A stretch of 5,797 nt of DNA from Bacteroidota bacterium (lineage in GTDB: Bacteria; Bacteroidota; Bacteroidia; Bacteroidales; VadinHA17). Shown here in pieces: positions 1 to 5,386 of this stretch; within the stretch, counting starts at the first letter, position 1, and each line of letters opens with the position of its first letter. The translations under genes and the position numbers were made by a program. The notes under the pieces were generated by a model. The model searched no databases. It saw only the letters and a program-made list of their open reading frames with translations, and was not told the origin of the DNA. Where the stretch lies: positions 1 through 5,797 of the forward strand of contig JAUWPX010000111.1 of assembly GCA_030611395.1 (NCBI GenBank), in the 5' to 3' direction.

Positions 1-1
1 C

Positions 2-238
2 CGTGTGCGAAAAGAAATCCGGAAATGGCAGGTTATGATCGAGCGTGATCTGGATATAATTGAACTTACTTCAAAAGTTGTGAAAACTTCGGAATCACGA
101 TTAGAAAACGGAATGATAACTACAGCAGATTATATTAATGATCTCCACCGTGAAATTCAGGCAAAAATTGATATGGAACTTCATGAAATAAGACTTATTG
201 AATCGAAAACAAAATATATGACATTGAAAGGATGGTAG
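2..238 (+). CDS. TolC-like outer-membrane efflux protein, C-terminal fragment
   Basis: This is the last 78 codons of a gene that begins upstream of the window. The frame is open from the first full codon, so the GTG at base 5 is not taken as a start. The product is probably the outer-membrane channel of a type I/tripartite exporter. The visible part is highly charged and helical, and ends with the stretch RLENGMITTADYIND followed by a heptad-like helix to KYMTLKGW. The phrase 'leucine-glutamate-asparagine-glycine-(I/V)-(I/T)-T' leading into a final helix is typical of the last coiled-coil hairpin of TolC-family proteins as I know them. The family identification is supported by the HlyD adaptor, ABC ATPases and ABC-2 permeases directly downstream. 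The last codon and stop (TAG, 236-238) overlap an ATG at 232 in another frame. Channel domains and signal peptide lie outside the window, so only the family is called. Confidence 0.8.
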   Translation, partial: RVRKEIRKWQVMIERDLDIIELTSKVVKTSESRLENGMITTADYINDLHREIQAKIDMELHEIRLIESKTKYMTLKGW

Positions 239-315
239 AAAAGAAGGCTAAGGCTAAGGCTAAGGCTAAGGTTGAGGAAGATAAAAGAAAAAAACTAAAA
301 GATTTAAACGTATGA
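232..315 (+). CDS. possible 27-aa Lys/Ala-rich micro-ORF bridging two genes
   Basis: An ATG at 232 overlaps the TAG stop of the TolC-like gene (ATGGTAG). It opens a 27-codon frame whose TGA stop (313-315) overlaps the ATG of the HlyD-like gene (ATGA). The peptide begins MVEKK, continues with Lys-Ala pairs encoded by the AAGGCT hexamers, then has an acidic patch (EED) and a basic tail (KRKKLKDLNV). It has ten lysines, one arginine and five acidic residues, with no membrane segment or recognised domain. A purine-rich GAAAGG directly precedes the ATG, which is too close for a standard ribosome binding site. Stop/start overlap at both ends is the arrangement expected for translational coupling. 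However, a frame this short over a low-complexity repeat can be open by chance, and no function is proposed. It may be only a reinitiation bridge or a by-product of the repeat. Confidence 0.25.
   Translation: MVEKKAKAKAKAKVEEDKRKKLKDLNV
244..273 (+). repeat. tandem hexamer repeat (AAGGCT)4 plus a degenerate unit
   Basis: Four perfect AAGGCT units occupy 244-267 and a fifth, AAGGTT, follows at 268-273. The array starts six bases after the TAG stop of the TolC-like gene and lies wholly in the gap before the HlyD-like gene. A two-unit copy in nearly the same flanking context (TAG, short A/G run, AAGGCT units) occurs after the first permease gene. The unit length is a multiple of three, so gain or loss of a unit would not change the frame of the overlapping short ORF. 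The rest of this gap (274-311) is A-rich with no recognisable ribosome binding site or hairpin. Confidence 0.9.
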
Positions 316-1232
316 AAAGAATAAAATTTAGAACTATTCTCTTGTCAGGACTAATAATCATTTCAATTTTTCTGACCATATCCTGTACACAGAACGAACA
401 GGAGGCTGACGCGTATGGCAACTTTGAGGCGCATGAGATCATTGTTCCATCTCAGGCAACAGGTATTCTCAATAGTTTTACTCTTAAAGAGGGTGACATG
501 TTAAAAGTGGGAGAAATGGTTGGATGGGTGGATACTACACGTTTATTCCTTCAGAAGAAACAGCTCTTTGCGCAAATTAACACCATAAACTCAAAATATT
601 CAGGTAGCAGAGCAGAAATTAATGTTTTGGAAGCTGAGAAATCTAACCTGATACGTGAGAAAAAACGTTTTGAGAAACTCCTGGCAGATGGAGCCGTAAC
701 ATCAAAACAAATGGATGATATAAATGGTAACCTCAATGTATTAAATAAGAAAATTGATGCTGTCAGAATTCAGTTAAATGGCATATTAGCAGAAAAAAAT
801 GTAATAACAGTAAATATTGATCTGGTTAATGATCAGATAGTTAAGAGCATAATACTAAACCCTGAATCAGGCACTGTACTGGAGAAATATCTTGAGCAAT
901 ACGAGATTGTAGTTCCCGGGAAAGCCCTTTATAAACTTGCTGATCTTGACAATATGATATTAAAAGCCTATATCAGTGAACCTCAATTATCAGAAATTGA
1001 ATTGTTACAGAAGGTAAATGTATTGATTGATGGGATAAATGAAGAAAAAATAATGTTTGAGGGAATTGTAAGCTGGATCTCATCAGAAGCTGAATTTACT
1101 CCAAAGATAATTCAAACCCGTGAAGAAAGAGTAAATCTTGTTTATGCAATAAAAGTAAGAGTGAAAAATGATGGCAGAATAAAGATCGGAATGCCCGGTG
1201 AAGTGATATTTAAGAATGGAATAATGGAATAA
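312..1232 (+). CDS. HlyD/YbhG-like periplasmic adaptor lipoprotein
   Basis: This is the membrane-fusion protein that links the inner-membrane ABC transporter to the outer-membrane channel. Residues 1-25 form a lipoprotein signal: basic MKRIKFR, a hydrophobic core, then LTISC with Cys25 as the likely acylation site. Thr at -3 is not ideal for a lipobox. Residues 36-75 form the first half of the barrel-sandwich (lipoyl-like) domain, with VPSQATG and the LKEGD turn. Residues about 78-178 are a coiled-coil hairpin. Its tip, R119-x3-L123-x6-T130 followed by Ser131, matches the TolC-docking RxxxLxxxxxxS pattern with Thr at the last position. The second half-motif starts near 181 (NPESGTV). Beta-barrel and membrane-proximal parts follow, with FTPKIIQTREERVNLVYAIK (262-281) and GMPGEV (293-298), typical of the YbhG-like group. 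At 306 residues it has the usual length. It lies just upstream of the ATPases, and 20 bases separate it from the next gene. Confidence 0.92.
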   Translation: MKRIKFRTILLSGLIIISIFLTISCTQNEQEADAYGNFEAHEIIVPSQATGILNSFTLKEGDMLKVGEMVGWVDTTRLFLQKKQLFAQINTINSKYSGSRAEINVLEAEKSNLIREKKRFEKLLADGAVTSKQMDDINGNLNVLNKKIDAVRIQLNGILAEKNVITVNIDLVNDQIVKSIILNPESGTVLEKYLEQYEIVVPGKALYKLADLDNMILKAYISEPQLSEIELLQKVNVLIDGINEEKIMFEGIVSWISSEAEFTPKIIQTREERVNLVYAIKVRVKNDGRIKIGMPGEVIFKNGIME

Positions 1233-1252
1233 CTTTCAACTGATTAAATTAT

Positions 1253-2182
1253 ATGGCTCTTAATATAAATAATATCCACAAGAGTTTCGAGGGATTACAA
1301 GCCCTCAACAATATTACTTTCTCTGTAAAAGAGGGTGAGTTATTTGGACTAATTGGTCCTGATGGTGCGGGAAAGACAACCCTTTTCAGAATAATTACAA
1401 CACTGTTACTTCCGGACAGGGGAGAGGTTGATCTTTTTGGTCTTGATGTATTAAAAAACTACAAAAAGATAAGACAGTTAGTCGGATATATGGCAGGCAG
1501 ATTTTCGCTGTATCACGATTTGACCGTTGAGGAGAATTTGAAATTTTATGCTACTGTTTTTGGCACTACTATTGAAAAAAACTATGACCTGATTAAAGAT
1601 GTATATTGCCAGATAGAGCCATTCAAAACGCGTAAAGCGGGGAAACTATCAGGAGGAATGAAACAAAAACTGGCACTTTCCTGTGCTTTGATACACAAAC
1701 CGCGATTACTTGTTTTGGATGAACCAACCACCGGTGTGGATGCAGTTTCCAGGACGGAGTTCTGGGATATGCTTAAACGACTTCAGAAAAAAGGAATTAC
1801 AATTCTTGTGTCAACTCCATATATGGATGAAGCTTCGTTATGCAACAGGGTTGGACTGATCCAAAAGGGGAATCTGTTATCGGTTAATAAACCGGAGAAT
1901 ATAATTGCAGAATATCAAAGGGAGTTGTTATCAGTTTCTTCAGATAATTTATATAAGCTTGTAAATGACCTGAGGAATGAAAAAGATACACATTCAGCAT
2001 TTCTTTTCGGTCAGTCAGTGCATCTCACACGCAAAGACCGGAAAGAATCTGTTAAACAAGTAATAAAATATCTTCGGGATAAAGGACACGGAAGCATCCA
2101 TATTAATGTTATTAAACCCGGGATTGAAGATTGTTTTATGGATCTGATGCATAAAGAGGACGAATTTTTATTGTCAGGATAG
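1253..2182 (+). CDS. ABC transporter ATPase (YbhF N-half-like), degenerate Q- and H-loops
   Basis: This is a cytoplasmic nucleotide-binding subunit of the exporter. It has Walker A GPDGAGKTT (35-43), a complete signature LSGGM (132-136), Walker B with catalytic Glu, LLVLDE (152-157), and a GVD D-loop (161-163). Two key positions deviate. The Q-loop Gln is Gly82 in GYMAGRFSLY (78-87), and the H-loop His is Pro189 in VSTPYMDEA (186-194). Residues about 220-309 extend beyond a standard ABC domain and resemble in position the linker between the two ATPase halves of fused YbhF proteins. The next gene encodes the complementary ATPase in the same reading frame, 45 bases away. I infer that the two work as a heterodimer in which this protein lends its intact signature to the partner's ATP site. 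No Shine-Dalgarno is seen; the start lies in an A/T-rich run. Confidence 0.93.
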   Translation: MALNINNIHKSFEGLQALNNITFSVKEGELFGLIGPDGAGKTTLFRIITTLLLPDRGEVDLFGLDVLKNYKKIRQLVGYMAGRFSLYHDLTVEENLKFYATVFGTTIEKNYDLIKDVYCQIEPFKTRKAGKLSGGMKQKLALSCALIHKPRLLVLDEPTTGVDAVSRTEFWDMLKRLQKKGITILVSTPYMDEASLCNRVGLIQKGNLLSVNKPENIIAEYQRELLSVSSDNLYKLVNDLRNEKDTHSAFLFGQSVHLTRKDRKESVKQVIKYLRDKGHGSIHINVIKPGIEDCFMDLMHKEDEFLLSG

Positions 2183-2201
2183 CCGGGTAAATATACTTTT
2201 G
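2170..2201 (+). promoter_or_regulatory. possible Bacteroides-type promoter before the second ATPase gene
   Basis: TACTTTTG at 2194-2201 matches the Bacteroidota -7 consensus TAnnTTTG exactly, and a TTG at 2171-2173 lies 20 bases upstream, the expected -33 spacing. Transcription would start near 2208, giving a leader of about 20 bases before the ATG at 2228. The motif overlaps the end of the first ATPase gene and its gap. Both elements are short and T-rich and could occur by chance in this AT-rich DNA. Confidence 0.25.
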
Positions 2202-2227
2202 GGTTTTTGTAGAATTATATAAGTAAA

Positions 2228-2980
2228 ATGAGCGAACAAAAGGAGACCATTATCACTGTTAGAAACCTTGTAAAGAAATTTGGAAACTTCAAGGCGAATG
2301 ATAACCTGAATTTTGAAGTATTCAAAGGAGAAATTTTCGGATTTCTTGGTGCAAATGGTGCGGGAAAAACGACAACTATTAAGATATTGTGTGGACTTTG
2401 GGCGCCTACTTCAGGTGAAATTAAGGTAGCCGGATTTGATATATATAATCAAACTGAGCAGATTAAGAGAAATATTGGATATATGAGCCAGAAATTCTCT
2501 TTATACGAGGATATTACAGTGTTTGAGAATATCCGGCTTTTTGGTGGTATATATGGACTATCCAGACATGAGATTGCTCATAGAGCTGCTGATTTGATGC
2601 ACAGACTTGATCTTGAGCATTCGCGCGATAAACTAATATCTTCTTTGCCATTAGGTTGGAGACAAAAACTTGCTTTTTCGGTTGCCATACTGCATAACCC
2701 AAAACTGGTTTTTCTTGATGAACCAACCGGTGGTGTTGATCCTGTTACCAGAAGGAAATTCTGGGATCAGATATACGAAGCCGCTGATAGAGGAATAACA
2801 GTCTTTGTTACAACTCATTATATGGATGAGGCTGAGTATTGTGACAGGGTTTCGATAATGGTTGATGGAAGAATTGCTGATCTTGACACACCATCTGCAC
2901 TGAAGGGAAAATACGGGGTTAAAAACATGAATGAAGTTTTTCTTAAGATTGCCAGGATAAAACCTGATCAAAATAACTAA
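2228..2980 (+). CDS. ABC transporter ATPase (YbhF C-half-like), degenerate signature
   Basis: This is the second nucleotide-binding subunit of the exporter, 250 residues, a normal length for a single ABC domain. It has Walker A GANGAGKTT (41-49), Q-loop Gln88 in GYMSQKFSLY (84-93), Walker B LVFLDE (160-165), a GVD D-loop (169-171) and H-loop His197 in VTTHYMDEA (194-202). The only core motif that departs from consensus is the signature, LPLGW (140-144) instead of LSGGQ, followed by RQKLAF. As I recall, an LPLGW-type signature is also found in the second half of fused YbhF-like proteins. The defect is the mirror image of the first ATPase, whose signature is intact but whose Q- and H-loops are not, so an obligate heterodimer is inferred. 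The ATG gives an N-terminus of suitable length (IITVRNLVKKFG). The next gene, a permease, begins only 9 bases after the stop. Confidence 0.94.
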   Translation: MSEQKETIITVRNLVKKFGNFKANDNLNFEVFKGEIFGFLGANGAGKTTTIKILCGLWAPTSGEIKVAGFDIYNQTEQIKRNIGYMSQKFSLYEDITVFENIRLFGGIYGLSRHEIAHRAADLMHRLDLEHSRDKLISSLPLGWRQKLAFSVAILHNPKLVFLDEPTGGVDPVTRRKFWDQIYEAADRGITVFVTTHYMDEAEYCDRVSIMVDGRIADLDTPSALKGKYGVKNMNEVFLKIARIKPDQNN

Positions 2981-2989
2981 TTATTAAGG

Positions 2990-4096
2990 ATGAAAAGATT
3001 CTGGGGTTTTGTATTAAAAGAATTCTTACACATTTTCCGTGATCCTCGTACTATGCTTATCTTGTTTGGTATGCCAATAGTTCAGATATTGCTTTTCGGT
3101 TATGTGATTACCAACGAAATAAAAGATATTAAAATAGCAATCCTTGATCAGTCAAAAGACCCTGTTACTATTGAACTAACAAATAAAATTATCTCATCCG
3201 GATTTTTTATTCTTGATCGTAATATAAAGAGTATGAATGAGGTTGAAGATGTTTTCAAAGAAGGAAATGTCAGGCAGGTGATAATTTTTGAATCAGGTTT
3301 TGGAAGAAAGCTTAAAAGGGAGGGAACGGCAAATATACAATTAATTGCAGATGCTTCTGATGCCAATACTGCAAATCTGGTTGTGCATTATACAATGGCA
3401 ATAATTGATGATTTCGTGAGAGAACAGAATAAGTTAACCGGATCACCAATACAATTTATTCCTGAAGTAAGGATGCTTTATAATAATGAGTTAAAAGGTG
3501 TTTATATGTTTATTCCGGGAATAATGGCTATGATCCTGATACTGGTATCTGCTATGATGACTTCTATCTCTATTGTAAGGGAAAAAGAACTTGGTACAAT
3601 GGAAACTCTGCTGGTTTCTCCACTCAGACCGGCACAAATAATTCTTGGAAAAGTTACCCCTTATATCGCTTTGTCATTTATAAATGCTGTTACCATTATA
3701 ATTATGGGTAACCTGGTTTTTGGTATGCCGGTGCAGGGAAGTATAATATTGCTGCTTGCAGAAAGTATCCTGTATATCCTCCTTGGTCTTTCACTTGGAA
3801 TACTTATTTCAACCATAACTAAAACTCAGCAAAATGCAATGTTTATTTCTTTGTTTGCTTTGATGCTTCCCACAATTTTGCTGTCCGGCTTTATTTTCCC
3901 AATTGAAAATATGCCAAAAATTTTGCAGTGGCTGAGCATTTTAATGCCACCCAGGTGGTTTATCACTATAATAAAAAATATAATGCTAAAAGGTACAGGG
4001 CTGATGTATGTGTGGAAAGAAACATTGATATTGATTGTTATGACTTCTGTATTTCTGGGTTTAAGTATCAGGAAGTTTAAGATAAGACTGGAGTAG
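2990..4096 (+). CDS. ABC-2 type permease, YbhS/YbhR-like (first of two)
   Basis: This is an inner-membrane subunit of the exporter with the ABC-2 permease layout. A cytoplasmic N-terminus carries KEFLHIFRDPRT (10-21), followed by TM1 at about 22-41 and a large extracytoplasmic domain (about 42-171). A cluster of five hydrophobic segments follows, at about 172-195, 223-244, 251-274, 281-303 and 340-360. The family hallmark REKELGT (197-203) follows TM2 and continues METLLVSPLRP, the region expected to contact the ATPase. FIFPIENMP (301-309) and a PPRWF motif (320-324) are also typical. At 368 residues the length is normal. Start: ATG at 2990, with AAGG directly before it. The gene ends in TAG, immediately followed by a short AAGGCT repeat. 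It probably pairs with the second permease, since the two share the same layout and length but differ in sequence. Confidence 0.93.
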   Translation: MKRFWGFVLKEFLHIFRDPRTMLILFGMPIVQILLFGYVITNEIKDIKIAILDQSKDPVTIELTNKIISSGFFILDRNIKSMNEVEDVFKEGNVRQVIIFESGFGRKLKREGTANIQLIADASDANTANLVVHYTMAIIDDFVREQNKLTGSPIQFIPEVRMLYNNELKGVYMFIPGIMAMILILVSAMMTSISIVREKELGTMETLLVSPLRPAQIILGKVTPYIALSFINAVTIIIMGNLVFGMPVQGSIILLLAESILYILLGLSLGILISTITKTQQNAMFISLFALMLPTILLSGFIFPIENMPKILQWLSILMPPRWFITIIKNIMLKGTGLMYVWKETLILIVMTSVFLGLSIRKFKIRLE

Positions 4097-4099
4097 AAG

Positions 4100-4117
4100 A
4101 AGGCTAAGGCTAAGGAA
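4100..4117 (+). repeat. second copy of the AAGGCT hexamer repeat
   Basis: Two perfect AAGGCT units (4100-4111) are followed by AAGGAA and a GAAGAAG purine run. The array starts three bases after the TAG stop of the first permease gene. Its flank (TAG, A/G run, AAGGCTAAGGCTAAGG) is almost the same as the array after the TolC-like gene. Here the Lys-Ala frame is in phase with the permease, so reading past the TAG would give KKAKAKEEEVIGW and end at TGA 4157-4159. Confidence 0.8.
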
Positions 4118-4123
4118 GAAGAA

Positions 4124-4203
4124 GTCATTGGGTGGTCAATTATGACAGCGAGTGAATGACACGACCGAAGGGAGTATTTGACGTGAGCGTTAGCGAACAA
4201 ATA
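4124..4203 (+). other. intergenic element with two predicted hairpins
   Basis: This stretch between the permease genes looks richer in G and C than its surroundings and contains ordered dyads. Hairpin A: GTCATT (4124-4129) pairs with AATGAC (4155-4160), and nested inside it GTCA (4135-4138) pairs with TGAC (4143-4146) around a 4-base loop. Hairpin B: TATTTG (4175-4180) pairs with CAAATA (4198-4203). TGAC recurs at 4143, 4157 and 4179, each followed by a G/C-rich purine stretch, giving a modular look. AGCG occurs twice in 4186-4195. An ATG at 4156 opens a 16-codon frame ending at TAA 4204-4206, one base before the next gene's start. No poly-T follows either hairpin, so a classical terminator is unlikely. 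A dispersed palindromic repeat or an RNA element tuning expression between the two permeases are both possible; neither is shown. Confidence 0.4.
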
Positions 4204-4207
4204 TAAT

Positions 4208-5326
4208 ATGAGAACAATACTTTATTTAATACAAAAGGAATTATTACAGGTTTTACGTAACAAAACCATGTTGCCAATAATTTTTATTGTCCCGATAGTA
4301 CAATTACTGATCCTTGTACATGCTGCTACCCTGGAAATGAAAAATATTGATATGTACATTGTAGATAAAGATCTTTCGTCAACTTCCAGGGGTATTGTTC
4401 AGAAATTTGAAAGTTCGCCATTCTATTATATCAATCACCATTCGTTCTCAATGCAGGATGCTGAGAATGAGTTAAAAAAGGGGAATATTGACATAATACT
4501 TCATATACCTTTTGGTTTTGAAAGTGAACTTGTAAAAGGTAACAATTCCGGGTTACAGCTTCTTATTGACGCCATTAATGGTACTGCTGCAGGGTTAATA
4601 CAGAGTTATACACAGGCTGTTCTGGCTGATTATAACAGGAAAATTATGATGGAGTGGACATCTCCCGGCATGAAAGAAAAACCTCTGTCAATTGAAATTA
4701 CCCGTTCGTTCTGGTATAACCCGGAACTGAATTATAAAATATATATGGTGCCGGGTATTCTTGTTCTGCTTGTCACTCTTATCGGGATGATCCTTGCATC
4801 ACTTAACCTGGTAAGGGAAAAAGAACTGGGGACGGCAGAGCAGATAAATGTAACCCCTATACGTAAATACCATTTTATTATAGGTAAGCTTTTTCCTTTT
4901 TGGATAATTGCATTATTTGAACTGGCATTTGGTCTTCTTATTGGGAAACTTATTTTTGATATACCAATTGTTGGCAGCCTGGGTCTGCTTTTTTTATTTG
5001 CAGCGGTATATTTGTTCGCTATTTTGGGTGTAGGATTATTTATTTCAACTCTTGCTTCAACACAACAACAGGTAATGTTTATAAATTTCTTTTTTATGCT
5101 GCTATTTATTTTAATGAGTGGTTTGTTTACGCCTGTTGAAACTATGCCCGACTGGGCCGGGGTTATTAATATTGCCAATCCTATGGCCTATTTTATGCGT
5201 GTAAACAGAATGATATTACTAAAAGGATCAGGATTTTATGATATCCTTCCTGAATTTATATCAATTAGTGTATATGCACTGATTATCCTGAGTCTGGCTG
5301 TCTGGAGGTATCGGAAAACTGTTTAG
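4208..5326 (+). CDS. ABC-2 type permease, YbhS/YbhR-like (second of two)
   Basis: This is the second membrane subunit of the exporter, 372 residues and paralogous to the preceding permease. It has an N-terminal cytoplasmic helix QKELLQVLRNKTM (9-21), then TM1 at about 22-40 and a large extracytoplasmic domain (about 41-177). Hydrophobic segments follow at about 178-202, 223-246, 253-281, 288-310 and 350-367. The hallmark REKELGT (203-209) is followed by AEQINVTPIRK, where the first permease has METLLVSPLRP. The two subunits therefore probably present different coupling surfaces to the two different ATPases. LFTPVETMP (306-314) and NPMAYF (334-339) match the conserved C-terminal part of the family. 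The start is in an A/T-rich context (ATATAATATG) without a Shine-Dalgarno, downstream of the hairpin-bearing gap. This is the last gene of the exporter in the window. Confidence 0.93.
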   Translation: MRTILYLIQKELLQVLRNKTMLPIIFIVPIVQLLILVHAATLEMKNIDMYIVDKDLSSTSRGIVQKFESSPFYYINHHSFSMQDAENELKKGNIDIILHIPFGFESELVKGNNSGLQLLIDAINGTAAGLIQSYTQAVLADYNRKIMMEWTSPGMKEKPLSIEITRSFWYNPELNYKIYMVPGILVLLVTLIGMILASLNLVREKELGTAEQINVTPIRKYHFIIGKLFPFWIIALFELAFGLLIGKLIFDIPIVGSLGLLFLFAAVYLFAILGVGLFISTLASTQQQVMFINFFFMLLFILMSGLFTPVETMPDWAGVINIANPMAYFMRVNRMILLKGSGFYDILPEFISISVYALIILSLAVWRYRKTV

Positions 5327-5386
5327 GATACTTGCAGTTTTGAACAATTACCTTTAACTTGAGCCCCAAATCTAAATCCTTTTGAG

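Noticed and set aside
244..273. Telomere-like or CRISPR-like array
   Set aside because: The hexamer array is short, has no spacers and lies inside an operon on an internal fragment; the reverse-strand TTAGCC unit only superficially resembles telomeric repeats.
2514..2971. Two overlapping minus-strand frames (70 and 106 codons)
   Set aside because: Both are antisense to the second ATPase, which has clear ABC motifs; no supporting motifs in the minus-strand translations.
236..4123. TAG as a sense codon (four of six complete gene ends use TAG, and reading through 2180 and 2210 would join the ATPases)
   Set aside because: The TAG-terminated proteins end at natural family lengths, extensions are low-complexity Lys/Ala or short and unrelated, and the joined ATPase would need two suppressed stops. 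Ordinary TAG stops are simpler.
3826..4200. 124-codon open frame on the minus strand across the end of the first permease and the gap
   Set aside because: It lies mostly antisense to a well-supported permease gene, its translation has no recognisable domain, and its N-terminal part reads the repeat-like gap. It is a shadow.
4732..5178. 148-codon open frame on the minus strand
   Set aside because: It is entirely antisense to the second permease and its composition reflects the reverse of hydrophobic codons; no family resemblance.
5327..5386. Terminator or promoter between the second permease and the PLP enzyme gene
   Set aside because: Only a weak CAAA/TTTTG pairing and scattered TTTG words are present; no G/C stem with a T-run, and no TAnnTTTG with correct -33 spacing at a sensible distance from the ATG.
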